Positions 27,258 through 36,054 of a DNA stretch of 60,656 bases are shown here, piece by piece; position 1 is the first letter of the stretch; the number at the start of each line of letters is the position of its first letter. The DNA lies in contig JBNRMW010000022.1 of the NCBI GenBank assembly GCA_050309795.1, forward strand, positions 1-60,656. Reading direction: 5' to 3'. Made by a program: the position numbers and the translations under genes. The DNA is from JBNRMW01 sp050309795 (GTDB lineage Bacteria > Bacillota_I > Bacilli_A > Erysipelotrichales > Erysipelotrichaceae). The notes under the pieces were generated by a model. That model was not told the DNA's origin, did no database searches, and saw only the letters and a list, made by a program, of their open reading frames with translations.

Positions 27258-28412
27258 TTATTCTGCTAATATTTTCGTGTAAAACTCTTCTACCTTTGTC
27301 CTATTCTCGTATAGATATACAGGGTCTTCGACGATTAAACGTTCTTCCCAGAATGCTAATGGTTCATCATCTTCATTTACTGGAATTTGCGGATTACTCG
27401 AGTATGCACCAACATCTTTACCCCAAGGCTCAAAGCCTTCTTCAGTTAATAAAAACTCAGTCATTAACATCGCGGCATATGGATTAGCTGCATTTGATGT
27501 AGATTGAACGTAAATTGGGTAATAGAAACCAGAAAATGGAGCTACCTCAGTTAACGCTCTTAATGTTAAGTTTTTTGTTTCATCATAACGAGTTTTAGAA
27601 TAAACAAATAAACCTAAACGTGTATCCTCTTGACCCTTAATTCCGACGTTTTCAGAAATTGTTGTATCACTATTCCCCAAAACGACTCCATTATTAAAGA
27701 ACATTTTCATCCATTCGTAACCAGCATTCTCGGTTGTCAGTTCAATGTCTTTTCCAAAGTATTCTTTGTATGATTCAGCGAGCTTATTCGACCACTCTTC
27801 ATTGGTAATCATCGTTAAGAAGTTAGAGTTAACACCTTCTTGATTTGGATCTTTAAACTGGATTTTTCCATGCCATTTTTCTTCAGTTAATTCCCAAACA
27901 TTTGAAATAATATCTTCGTTTGTCAGCTCGTTGTTAAAGATAAAGACCTTATTGACGAATTGGAACGCTAATGGCTCTTGATACTGCTCAGGAATAATAT
28001 CTTTATAGTTTTCAGGGACGTAATTGACCAAATAACCTGGATTAATCAATTGTCCAAAGACACGACCACCGTCCTGCACCAATACTAAATCTGCACCTTG
28101 AATATTCCCTGAGACTTCACGACTTACTTTCTCAATGAGTTCACCATCTTTTAAATTCGATGCTTCGACTTCAATACCATACTTTTCGGTGAATTTTTCA
28201 GCTGCCTGTGAAATCCGAGAAGTGTTTGAATAAACAACTAATTTGCCTTCCGCTTTTGCTTTTTCAACAATTTCTTCATGAGTTAGTGTCTCGGTTGTTT
28301 CTGTTTCACTAGGAACCGTTTCTTGAGCTGGACCATCACTTGAACAACTTGTTAAAATCAACAAAAAAACAAGCGCTAATGCTAAAAGTTTTATCACTTT
28401 TTTGTTCAACAT
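27258..28412 (-). CDS. Substrate-binding lipoprotein of the FbpA/AfuA/phosphonate superfamily
   Basis: Extracytoplasmic receptor of 384 aa, lipid-anchored at the lipobox LTSC. After a Thr/Glu-rich linker the mature part starts with EGKLVVYSNTSRISQAAEKF, typical of family members that bind Fe3+, hexose phosphates or 2-aminoethylphosphonate. The substrate cannot be read from the sequence. Its promoter carries a cre site and TTAACA repeats, not a Fur box, which argues against iron and for a phosphorylated carbon compound; this is inference. Confidence 0.82.
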   Translation of the reverse strand: MLNKKVIKLLALALVFLLILTSCSSDGPAQETVPSETETTETLTHEEIVEKAKAEGKLVVYSNTSRISQAAEKFTEKYGIEVEASNLKDGELIEKVSREVSGNIQGADLVLVQDGGRVFGQLINPGYLVNYVPENYKDIIPEQYQEPLAFQFVNKVFIFNNELTNEDIISNVWELTEEKWHGKIQFKDPNQEGVNSNFLTMITNEEWSNKLAESYKEYFGKDIELTTENAGYEWMKMFFNNGVVLGNSDTTISENVGIKGQEDTRLGLFVYSKTRYDETKNLTLRALTEVAPFSGFYYPIYVQSTSNAANPYAAMLMTEFLLTEEGFEPWGKDVGAYSSNPQIPVNEDDEPLAFWEERLIVEDPVYLYENRTKVEEFYTKILAE

Positions 28413-28437
28413 AACTTCTTTCCTCCTTATGTAGTTA

Positions 28438-28463
28438 TGTTAACTATTGTTAACTTATGTTAA
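28438..28463 (-). promoter_or_regulatory. Three TTAACA direct repeats, PhoP-box-like
   Basis: On the minus strand TTAACA occurs three times at an exact 10-nt period (plus-strand tgttaa at 28458-28463, 28448-28453 and 28438-28443). PhoP boxes of Bacillus are TT(A/T/C)A(C/T)A repeats with 4-6 nt between them. The repeats begin at the predicted -10 and cover the start of transcription, a position suited to repression. Confidence 0.6.
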
Positions 28464-28491
28464 GTCTAGCAGTAAATGAAAGCGCTGTCAA
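28463..28491 (-). promoter_or_regulatory. SigA promoter of the transporter/two-component/rapZ operon
   Basis: TTGACA (28486-28491), a 17-nt spacer and TAGACT (28463-28468) on the minus strand. The leader is about 45 nt with an AAGGAGG ribosome binding site (28422-28428 region). Confidence 0.7.
28477..28490. promoter_or_regulatory. cre site (CcpA) over the -35
   Basis: TGAAAGCGCTGTCA fits the cre pattern TGWNANCGNTNWCA at every position and overlaps the -35 hexamer, so CcpA with HPr(Ser-P) would repress the operon when good sugars are present. Confidence 0.75.
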
Positions 28492-28499
28492 GGATGGTT

Positions 28500-28850
28500 T
28501 CTATATTTTATGAAGTCTTGAAATCTCTTTGAATAAAAACTGGAAACATTCATGAATTATCTGATTACCCACTATTTTTGAAAAGAAAAAAAGTAACGTG
28601 ATACGACATAAACTCCAAAAGCTTTCCTATCGGAAGAAGAATTATTAACTGTACAATTTCAATCGAATAAGACTAAATAAATTTCCCTATCACACCTCCA
28701 TACATGCCGCTTTGTATGCGACGGTACATTTAAATTTCAATTTGCTTATCTGCTCACTTCTCATGATTCGTTACTACTTCTTTCCCACCTCGCGATGTGA
28801 AATTTGCGGAGACTTTCACTCCAGAGATTAGTGATGCCCGTCATACGAAT
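28500..28850. other. Gene-free stretch between two transporter operons; possible group II intron 3' remnant
   Basis: No ORF with a ribosome binding site is present. On the minus strand, around 28661-28730, a segment reads like an eroded end of a bacterial group II intron: CCGTCGCATAC, then GCATGTATGGAGGTGTGATA, and finally TTATTCGATT. Intact relatives end with a domain V hairpin, GGTGGTGTGAGAGG and a CTACTCGATT-like terminus. No reverse transcriptase is left. The assignment is tentative. Confidence 0.25.
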
Positions 28851-28876
28851 AAAGGGCCTCCTATTGAAGCCCTTTT
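28850..28876. terminator. Terminator downstream of the two-ATPase importer operon
   Basis: AAAGGGC and GCCCTTT flank a 12-nt loop, about 40 nt past the stop of the minus-strand operon. The T-run is longer on the plus strand, so the structure is probably bidirectional. Confidence 0.6.
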
Positions 28877-28915
28877 TATTAAAATGAATTGATTAAGCGC
28901 AAATATATTGCTAAT

Positions 28916-29989
28916 CTATTGTAATGTTTCTCCTTCAGCATTGTAATAGACAGGGTTAATGAATTGCACAAAGCAATCATCCCCTTTTTCAAAGACGACA
29001 TGATGAGGTGCTTGAACTTTGATTTCTTGGTTTCCTAACAAGACAAAGTATTCCGTATATTCTGACAAAATGGATCGACGAATAATCTTTGCCTTATAAC
29101 CAGATTCCCGATTCAATTCGATTTCACTTGGTCGCGTCGCTAAGGTTTTAACCTTTGAAATATCTTTAACATTTACTGGTAAAGATTGATTACTCTCGCC
29201 AACTGCATAAACCTTGTTATGACGTACCTCGACATCCGTAAAATTGGATTCACCTAAGAAATTGTGTACAAATAAATTAATTGGTTTGTTGTAAAGATTC
29301 TCTGGTGTGTCGACTTGAATAATATTACCGTGATCCATCACCATAATCCGATCCGATAACGCTAAGGCTTCGGATTGGTCATGGGTAACAAAGATAATTG
29401 TAAAATTATACTCTTTTTGAAGACGTTTGATTTCAAAACGCATGGTTTCCCTTAATTTTGGATCAAGGTTTGATAACGGTTCATCCAGTAACAATATCCC
29501 TGGATTCACGACAATGGATCGTGCCAAGGCAATTCGTTGTTGTTCTCCACCAGATAAATCTGAAGGAAAATCTTTTGCTTGTTTCGTCAAATTCGTTTGT
29601 TGCAAAGCGATGTCCACACGCCGTTTAATTTCGTCTTTCGGACGTTTTTGAACTTTCAACGGAAAAGCCACATTGTCAAAAACATTTAAGTGTGGCCAAA
29701 CAGCAAATGCTTGGAAAACCATTCCGAGATTACGTTCTTCTGGTTGAACATACAAACCCTTGCTTTTAATAGAGACTGGACGTCCTTCCAAGTAGATTTC
29801 ACCTTCAGTTAAGTCTTCAAAACCCGCAATCATTCTGAGAGTCGTCGTTTTACCACAACCAGATGGACCTAAGAAGGAAAAACACTCTCCTTTTTTCACC
29901 GTCAAATTGAAGTTATTGACTGCTGTAATCGTTCCTAGAGTTTTTGTCGTAAAATCTTTTCTTACATTTCTTAATTCTATTTGATTCAT
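28916..29989 (-). CDS. ABC importer ATPase A (FbpC-like)
   Basis: A 357-aa ATPase with Walker A GPSGCGKTT, signature LSGGEQQRI and Walker B ILLLDEP, plus a C-terminal TOBE region with LATRPSEIEL. The signature has Glu where its partner ATPase (31719-32795) has Gln. It is the last gene of a four-gene operon and begins 2 nt after the permease stop. Two unlike ATPases around one fused permease would form a heterodimeric motor, which is rare for this superfamily. Confidence 0.88.
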   Translation of the reverse strand: MNQIELRNVRKDFTTKTLGTITAVNNFNLTVKKGECFSFLGPSGCGKTTTLRMIAGFEDLTEGEIYLEGRPVSIKSKGLYVQPEERNLGMVFQAFAVWPHLNVFDNVAFPLKVQKRPKDEIKRRVDIALQQTNLTKQAKDFPSDLSGGEQQRIALARSIVVNPGILLLDEPLSNLDPKLRETMRFEIKRLQKEYNFTIIFVTHDQSEALALSDRIMVMDHGNIIQVDTPENLYNKPINLFVHNFLGESNFTDVEVRHNKVYAVGESNQSLPVNVKDISKVKTLATRPSEIELNRESGYKAKIIRRSILSEYTEYFVLLGNQEIKVQAPHHVVFEKGDDCFVQFINPVYYNAEGETLQ

Positions 29990-29991
29990 AC

Positions 29992-31719
29992 CTAAACTCC
30001 TTTCCGATCTTTAGTAATCCAGTTGATTATCCAGTTTACCACAATGATTAATAAAATCGCCAACGTGGCTAGTGCACTTGCTTGTGTAATATAACCATCA
30101 CTTCTCAAACTATAAATAGCAACCCCTAACGTTCGTGTATATGGACCATAGAGTAAGGCACTCGTGGTCAATTCCCTCATCGCTGGTAAGAAAATCAGGA
30201 AGAACCCCGAAACCATCGCAGGACGGATCAATGGGAAAGTGATATCTTTCAACGATTCCGTATGAGAAGCTCCACAGGACCTAGATGCCTCCTCCAATGA
30301 TGGATGCACTTGTCGTAGAGCTGCCGACGAAGAGTTTAAAGAGAATGACAAATAGCGAGCTAAATAGGCAATAAGAATTATCCATAAAGAGTTGTACAAG
30401 TTAATCCCGAAAATTCGTCCCGACCAGGCTAAGATTACACCAATCGCTAGAACAGTTCCTGGCAATGAGTAAGGTAACATGGACAAAAATTCAAGAATTC
30501 CTTTTCCTTTAGGTTTGACTTTGATTATTACATAAGCAATCATAACCCCTAAAAACATATCGATTAGACCTGCAGAAGTTGATAATAACAACGAGTTTCT
30601 GATACCATCTTGAACCATTTTGTTATTAAATAAGATGTTGGTGTAATTCTTTAAGGTAAAGTTGTTAGGAGTAAGCGGTAAACCATAGGACTTCAGCAAC
30701 CCAACCAAGAAAATCATAGCCATTGGTACAACAACGATTATTATCAGCGTAAAAAATGAAAGAATAAGTAATGGATAGCGCGATTTTCTCAACTTAATAA
30801 GGGTTGGTCGCATACTCTTACCTTTGATAATGTCGTAACTACCTGATTTCAGTAGATATCGCTGAGCAATTAAAGCTATAGAAACAACCGTTACTAGCAA
30901 TATAGACAAAATCGTTGCTTCACGAATACCCTGGAAATCGCCTGCTGCTCGATTGATTAATTGGAATATTCGGGTTGGTAAAGTATAAATATTTTGTGAA
31001 AACCCAAGGATAGAAGGTACCCCAAAATGAGATAACGAAGAAATCATAATCAATAAAGCACCCGAAGAAATCGCAGGTTTAACTAAAGGCAACGTAATCT
31101 TGCGGATAACATACCCTTGTCTTGCTCCAGCAATTCGTGCAGATTCTTCCAGAGTTGGGTCCATCCGTTCTAAAGCACTAACAACCTGCATAAAAACGAA
31201 GGGGAAGAAATAGGACACTTCAACAAAAATAATTCCCCAAACCGAATTAATACTAATCGGAGCTGATGATAGGTTGAATGTCGACATCAACCAATTGTTC
31301 AGATACCCACCGCGACCTGATAATAATAAATCCCAAGCCATCGCTCCAAAGAACGGCGGGAACATATAGGGAATATTAAATAGTGCCCTCATGAAACCTT
31401 TGAGTGGAATATCACTGCGCCCTAAAAGCCATGCATAGAACAACCCAATAATTGTTCCAAACAAAGTTACCCAAAAGGCAATATTAATTGTATTCCACAT
31501 CGCCCCAAGATTATCTGGATGAAGCAAAACTGCTTTAAAACTGCCAAGATCGAGTTTTCCATTCACAAACAACGCGTTATAAACAATCATAACGACAGGA
31601 ATAATGGCAATAATAATTAGTATTACAAAACTAAGAACAATCATTAATTTATCGAGAGAAAACCGTCGGCCATCTAAAGAAGCTAAATCGTTGTTCTGTC
31701 TTTTAAATAGTTTCGACAT
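29992..31719 (-). CDS. Fused double ABC permease (FbpB/AfuB-like)
   Basis: A 575-aa membrane protein with two transport domains and about 12 helices. EAA loops are seen at DPTLEESARIAGARQGYVIRK, given by its ends, near residue 185, and at SLEEASRSCGASHTESL near residue 480. The first base of its stop region overlaps the neighbouring ATPase gene by 1 nt at the 5' side. It is homologous in layout to the permease at 25421-27226. Confidence 0.9.
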   Translation of the reverse strand: MSKLFKRQNNDLASLDGRRFSLDKLMIVLSFVILIIIAIIPVVMIVYNALFVNGKLDLGSFKAVLLHPDNLGAMWNTINIAFWVTLFGTIIGLFYAWLLGRSDIPLKGFMRALFNIPYMFPPFFGAMAWDLLLSGRGGYLNNWLMSTFNLSSAPISINSVWGIIFVEVSYFFPFVFMQVVSALERMDPTLEESARIAGARQGYVIRKITLPLVKPAISSGALLIMISSLSHFGVPSILGFSQNIYTLPTRIFQLINRAAGDFQGIREATILSILLVTVVSIALIAQRYLLKSGSYDIIKGKSMRPTLIKLRKSRYPLLILSFFTLIIIVVVPMAMIFLVGLLKSYGLPLTPNNFTLKNYTNILFNNKMVQDGIRNSLLLSTSAGLIDMFLGVMIAYVIIKVKPKGKGILEFLSMLPYSLPGTVLAIGVILAWSGRIFGINLYNSLWIILIAYLARYLSFSLNSSSAALRQVHPSLEEASRSCGASHTESLKDITFPLIRPAMVSGFFLIFLPAMRELTTSALLYGPYTRTLGVAIYSLRSDGYITQASALATLAILLIIVVNWIINWITKDRKGV

Positions 31720-32795
31720 TACGCATCCTCCCTTTCATAATAAAATTTTCTAATAAACTTCAAACCAACAACATCACCCTCATGGGCCTTGCCCTTTTGC
31801 ATGACCTCCAAAGCTGATCTCTGAACACGAATTTCTTGACCAGCTAAATCAACGAAATAATTGGTGATGTTTCCCAGGAATGTGTCCGAAGAAACTTTCC
31901 CCAATATTTGAGAATTATGATCGAATTCGATATCCATTGGTCGAACCGCAAGATGATATTTTTTATTTGGGTCCATATCTTTAGGCAATTGATCGATGAC
32001 TACCGGACCGATAGCTGTGGAAATTGATATATTATTCTGATCAATGTCGACTGGAATGAAATTTGAGATTCCAATAAATTCAAATACAAATTGGTCACTA
32101 GGTTTCATCACAATGTCAAAATCATTTCCAATTTGACGGATATTACCGTCGTAATCCATAATCGCTAAGCGATCACATAACTGCAATGAGGCTTCTTGGT
32201 CGTGGGAAATATAAATAATGGTGGTTCCAATCGTTTCTTGTATTTCTCTAATTTCTTTCAGCATCGTTTCACGAAGCTTCAAATCCAAGTTGGTTATTGG
32301 TTCATCTAAAATGATTAATTCTGAAGAAGAAACAAGAGCACGAGCAATTGCTACGCGTTGTTGCTGACCGCCACTAAGTTGAGAAGGAAGATGTTGCACA
32401 TAAGAATCCATCTCAACGAGTTTTAAAGCTTCTAGCGCTTGTTGTTTACGTTTGTCTTTCGCCACTTTACGCTTTTTCAATGGGTATTCGACATTTTCCA
32501 AAACGGTCAGGTGAGGCCAAACCGCATAGTCTTGAAACACGACTCCAATATTCCGACGCTCAGGCGGGATATTAATCCGTCTTTTGGCATCAAATACACA
32601 GGTATCACCAATATATATTGATCCCGTTTCTGGTTTAATAAACCCGCAGAGCAATCGGATAAGAGTTGTTTTACCACAACCAGAAGGCCCGATTACACCC
32701 ATAATTTCACCATCTTTTATCTCAAGCGACAGATGATCAATAACTTTATTACTCCCATAACTAAATGAGACATCGTTAAATGTAACTTGGGCCAT
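31719..32795 (-). CDS. ABC importer ATPase B (FbpC-like)
   Basis: A 358-aa ATPase with Walker A GPSGCGKTT, signature LSGGQQQRV and Walker B LIILDEP (FSYGSNKVIDHLSL at the start), and a C-terminal TOBE domain (LAVRPMDIEF). It is the second gene of the operon, between binding protein and permease. Its presence alongside ATPase A in one operon with a single permease gene is the odd point. Confidence 0.88.
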   Translation of the reverse strand: MAQVTFNDVSFSYGSNKVIDHLSLEIKDGEIMGVIGPSGCGKTTLIRLLCGFIKPETGSIYIGDTCVFDAKRRINIPPERRNIGVVFQDYAVWPHLTVLENVEYPLKKRKVAKDKRKQQALEALKLVEMDSYVQHLPSQLSGGQQQRVAIARALVSSSELIILDEPITNLDLKLRETMLKEIREIQETIGTTIIYISHDQEASLQLCDRLAIMDYDGNIRQIGNDFDIVMKPSDQFVFEFIGISNFIPVDIDQNNISISTAIGPVVIDQLPKDMDPNKKYHLAVRPMDIEFDHNSQILGKVSSDTFLGNITNYFVDLAGQEIRVQRSALEVMQKGKAHEGDVVGLKFIRKFYYEREDA

Positions 32796-32825
32796 AATGG
32801 TCTCCTTTTCTATTAGTTCTTATTC

Positions 32826-33857
32826 TTATTTAAAAATTTCGTCAAATTGAGCTAAAATATCAGAACTTTGCTCAGCAATTGCAGCGTCGTCAGCAACCAT
32901 TGCCCGTTCAGCGATTTCATCCAAAGGAATCGATCCTTCTTTTGTGACATCTGGGCGAATTGGCGTTGTATCGTTCGCGGCTAAAATCTCCTGTCCTTCT
33001 TTAGAAAGGATAAAATCAAAGAGTAATTTCCCATTTTCTGGGTTTGGTGAATCTTTAACCAAACCAATTGGACTGGAAACTGCAATTAAATCTTCCGTCG
33101 GGTACGTAAAGCGAATCGTCGAACCTTCTGCTTCAAGCGTTTGCGTTACATAGTCTACGCCTATGGCTACTTTATAAGCGCTAGCTGCAACTTTCGTATG
33201 TGTAGAAGTCGTTCCAGACTCTAGTTCTGTTCCTTGATCTTTTAGCGCATTGAAGAATTCAATACCGTAATCGGGATGGTTAATCAAGCTTGCGACTAAA
33301 TAGAACGTCGTACCAGATTCTCCTGGGTCGGTCATAACGATTTGGTCCTTAAACTCAGGTTTGAGCAAGTCTTTCCAAGTCGTTGGTACATCGTCTTCAC
33401 CTACTGTATTTGTATTCGTCGTAAGACCCATAATAACTAGTCTTGCTCCAGTGAAATAGTGTTCTGGATCTTTGAACTTCGCATCAATAACTGCCGCTTC
33501 TGGAGATTCATACGCTTCCAAAATACCTTGTTCCTTGAAGGTTACATAGTTCGATGGATCACCAATCCAAACAACGTCGGTTGCAATTTGGCCTGATTGT
33601 TTTTCAGTGGCCATTTTTGTAGCAACTTTTGAAGTTCCTGCGGCGTAATAATCCATAACGATATCCGGATATTTTTCTTCAAATCCTGCTTTTACAGCTT
33701 GTAACTGTTCCTCTTTCAAAGAAGAATACAGCATAACTTTCCCAGAAGCAGAGCCTGGTTCGCTACCTGTTTCATTCCCTGTACTTGGGGTACTAGTACA
33801 GGAAGCTAAAGCTAATACCATTGCAAATAGAAGTAAGCAAAGCTTGTATTTTTTCAT
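32826..33857 (-). CDS. Substrate-binding lipoprotein (FbpA/AfuA superfamily)
   Basis: Receptor of 343 aa with lipobox LASC. The mature start KVMLYSSLKEEQLQAVKAGF and the DVVWIGDPSNYV segment place it with the ferric/hexose-phosphate/thiamine binding proteins. The tandem Tyr pair that binds iron in FbpA is not seen; the corresponding region reads TTFYLVASL. A hexose-phosphate or other phosphorylated ligand is thus as likely as iron. It heads the operon and faces an AraC-type regulator, which probably controls it. Confidence 0.83.
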   Translation of the reverse strand: MKKYKLCLLLFAMVLALASCTSTPSTGNETGSEPGSASGKVMLYSSLKEEQLQAVKAGFEEKYPDIVMDYYAAGTSKVATKMATEKQSGQIATDVVWIGDPSNYVTFKEQGILEAYESPEAAVIDAKFKDPEHYFTGARLVIMGLTTNTNTVGEDDVPTTWKDLLKPEFKDQIVMTDPGESGTTFYLVASLINHPDYGIEFFNALKDQGTELESGTTSTHTKVAASAYKVAIGVDYVTQTLEAEGSTIRFTYPTEDLIAVSSPIGLVKDSPNPENGKLLFDFILSKEGQEILAANDTTPIRPDVTKEGSIPLDEIAERAMVADDAAIAEQSSDILAQFDEIFK

Positions 33858-33889
33858 TATTTTTTCCTCCTTGTTTTACTTACATCTTT

Positions 33890-33961
33890 AATATAGGAGA
33901 TTGTCCAGCTGTTTAAAAGTTCAATATTTGAATATTGTTCAAATATCAATAATTTAAACAG
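33890..33961. promoter_or_regulatory. Nested inverted repeats between importer and AraC-type regulator genes
   Basis: ATATTTGAA (33924-33932) and TTCAAATAT (33938-33946) form a perfect 9-bp repeat with a 5-nt centre. A wider 9-bp pair, CTGTTTAAA (33909-33917) and TTTAAACAG (33953-33961), surrounds it symmetrically. TATATT (minus strand, 33890-33895) could be the -10 of the importer operon and lacks a good -35. That suits an activator bound at the repeats. Confidence 0.65.
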
Positions 33962-33969
33962 TCGAATTA

Positions 33970-33992
33970 TGCTATAATTTGCGCAGAAGGAG
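33970..33992 (+). promoter_or_regulatory. Extended -10 promoter and ribosome binding site of the AraC-type gene
   Basis: TGCTATAAT (33970-33978) is an extended -10 with perfect TATAAT. AGAAGGAG (33985-33992) lies 4 nt before the ATG. The leader would be only about 12 nt long. Confidence 0.7.
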
Positions 33993-33996
33993 CTTC

Positions 33997-36051
33997 ATGA
34001 AGAAAATTAACCAACTAAAGAATCATGTTAAGAAAAGCTGGAAATGGGTAATTACCATTTCTATTGTGAGCATTCTCTTCATTGGTGCAATCTCCATACG
34101 ATATTATTACAAATCAAAAATAGATAGTTTTTATGACTATAATGTCAAAATGCAAGAAAGTTTTCGTCTACTTGTTGAACACTCTTTAGACACTGTACGC
34201 TATGCGTCATACAATGCTTTTTACACAAAAGAAATTGAGCAATTAAGAAATGTTGAAATCTCAAATTATCAAGCCATGCGTTCTGTACGAATTTTAAATA
34301 CTTTAGCTGGAACTAATCCCTTCATACATTCCATATATGTGTACAACCACGAGCTAGACACCGTTTTTACAACAAATACCGGTACATCTAAAGGATCTGA
34401 ATTTTATGACAAAGAGGCCTTCGCATCGACGAGCCGTGTTCTGCAAGTCCGTTTACTTGAAAGTAATCATCGCAAAGAATGGGTTTATTCATTAACCTTT
34501 CAAGATTCTCCCCATAAACCACCCAGCATGATCGTCAATATTGATGCACAACTTTTTAATGCTTCAATTTTTGAAGATCGTGATGCCAATGAGTATGTAT
34601 ATGTACCTTACGCCAATCACTTGTTTTCAACTAACCAACAACTAGATCAAGAAATTAGCAGTCTAACCCAGCAAGAGTTTGTGGATTCAAGTGGTTATTT
34701 TGTTAAGGATGGTCAAGTTCTTTTCTATGCTCATCAACCCGACTATGACCTTTACTTTTTACGTGTTATAAGTGCTAACTCTATCGAAAATCGAGCAATC
34801 TCTTTTTACCCCTTATTAGCTCCGATTATTGTCAGTACTATTTTTGCGTTAATTGCTCTGAGCTTTTTTATTAAGCATTTTTACCACAAACCTCTCTATA
34901 ATATTCTCGATAAATTCGAAATTGAAAACACAAACAAACAAACGATTAATCACGCGATATCCTTTTGGATTGAAGACCAAAAAAAGAAAATCGCTAAAGG
35001 ACAGGTCAATATGAAAATAAACTACTTAAAAAATCATATTACCAAAAGTAAATCAACTAACCTAAGTGATCAAATACAATTAAAAATTGACCCAAAAGAG
35101 CCGTTAACATTAACCCTTTTTGACACACGCTATGAATCTCTCATCTTAGCCTTATTACCAGAGAAACATGAAAATCTTTACATTAATGATTTATTATTCG
35201 TGATCAGTCATGAGCTCAATGAAAACTACCTTAGAACATATGCAAACACCCGTAAAATCGTCATTTGTCATTCTAACCTCACGCATTTTGAAAATCTTCC
35301 GAATACCCATCAAAATTTAGTCGAGCTTTATAACCTACGCATCCTATATCAAGACCAATATTATTTTACTGAACAAGATTTGCCAATCAGCGATTTTAAT
35401 TTTGATGAACTCATTAAATTGGAACAAGAATATTTTAATCAACTTGGCTCTGCTAAACCATCCACTGTTCTCGAAGCATTAGATAATTGGTCTTGGCAAG
35501 TTCAAACCATTCGTTTCAATTCTCTGATTTTTTTCTATAACAAACTCTACATAGCCATTTATGAACTATTTGAAAAACGTTTTCCCTCCTTTAAAGTCTT
35601 AACGATCAGCGAATTTGAGAATAAATTAAATCTCACACAAAACATCAACTACATAAATGATTATCTACGCAATATTACCGTTCAATACTGTGATTTGATA
35701 CAGAAAGAAAAGGACCAAAAACAACAACAATTATCTCAACAAGTTCAAATGTATATTTCAGAAAATCTAAAGGACCCTAATCTTACACCTGATTCAGTTG
35801 CTGAACATTTTGATTTTAACTCAACCTATTTGAGCCGTCTCTTTAAGCAATACTTTGACTTATCGATTAGCGATTATATTTTAGAAATGCGACTACATGA
35901 AGCTAAGCAATTATTAATCGATACCAATCATACAGTAAAAGACATTTCCCAAGCTTGTGGAATTATAAATACGAATTACTTCTTTACTTTATTCAAAAAA
36001 CACTTTGGTGAAACACCCTCGCAATACCGACAATCCCATAAAGAAACCTAA
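33997..36051 (+). CDS. Membrane-anchored AraC-family regulator with extracellular sensor
   Basis: A 684-aa one-component regulator. TM1 (about 11-30) and TM2 (about 260-285) enclose an extracytoplasmic Cache-like sensor of roughly 220 residues. A cytoplasmic linker follows and then two AraC helix-turn-helix motifs in the last 100 residues (SVAEHFDFNSTYLSRLFKQY and VKDISQACGIINTNYFFTLF). The start is the ATG at 33997, 4 nt after AGAAGGAG. A TTG 18 nt earlier would extend the frame but would lie in the promoter. It resembles YesN/AraC-Cache regulators that govern adjacent ABC importers. Confidence 0.88.
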   Translation: MKKINQLKNHVKKSWKWVITISIVSILFIGAISIRYYYKSKIDSFYDYNVKMQESFRLLVEHSLDTVRYASYNAFYTKEIEQLRNVEISNYQAMRSVRILNTLAGTNPFIHSIYVYNHELDTVFTTNTGTSKGSEFYDKEAFASTSRVLQVRLLESNHRKEWVYSLTFQDSPHKPPSMIVNIDAQLFNASIFEDRDANEYVYVPYANHLFSTNQQLDQEISSLTQQEFVDSSGYFVKDGQVLFYAHQPDYDLYFLRVISANSIENRAISFYPLLAPIIVSTIFALIALSFFIKHFYHKPLYNILDKFEIENTNKQTINHAISFWIEDQKKKIAKGQVNMKINYLKNHITKSKSTNLSDQIQLKIDPKEPLTLTLFDTRYESLILALLPEKHENLYINDLLFVISHELNENYLRTYANTRKIVICHSNLTHFENLPNTHQNLVELYNLRILYQDQYYFTEQDLPISDFNFDELIKLEQEYFNQLGSAKPSTVLEALDNWSWQVQTIRFNSLIFFYNKLYIAIYELFEKRFPSFKVLTISEFENKLNLTQNINYINDYLRNITVQYCDLIQKEKDQKQQQLSQQVQMYISENLKDPNLTPDSVAEHFDFNSTYLSRLFKQYFDLSISDYILEMRLHEAKQLLIDTNHTVKDISQACGIINTNYFFTLFKKHFGETPSQYRQSHKET

Positions 36052-36054
36052 ATT

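Noticed and set aside
32826..33857. Firm assignment as ferric-iron binding protein FbpA
   Set aside because: The tandem Tyr pair used for iron is not visible and no Fur box lies upstream; the family also binds sugar phosphates and phosphonates.
33979..33996. TTG start giving six extra residues to the AraC-type regulator
   Set aside because: The TTG overlaps the promoter -10, and the ATG at 33997 has a better placed ribosome binding site.
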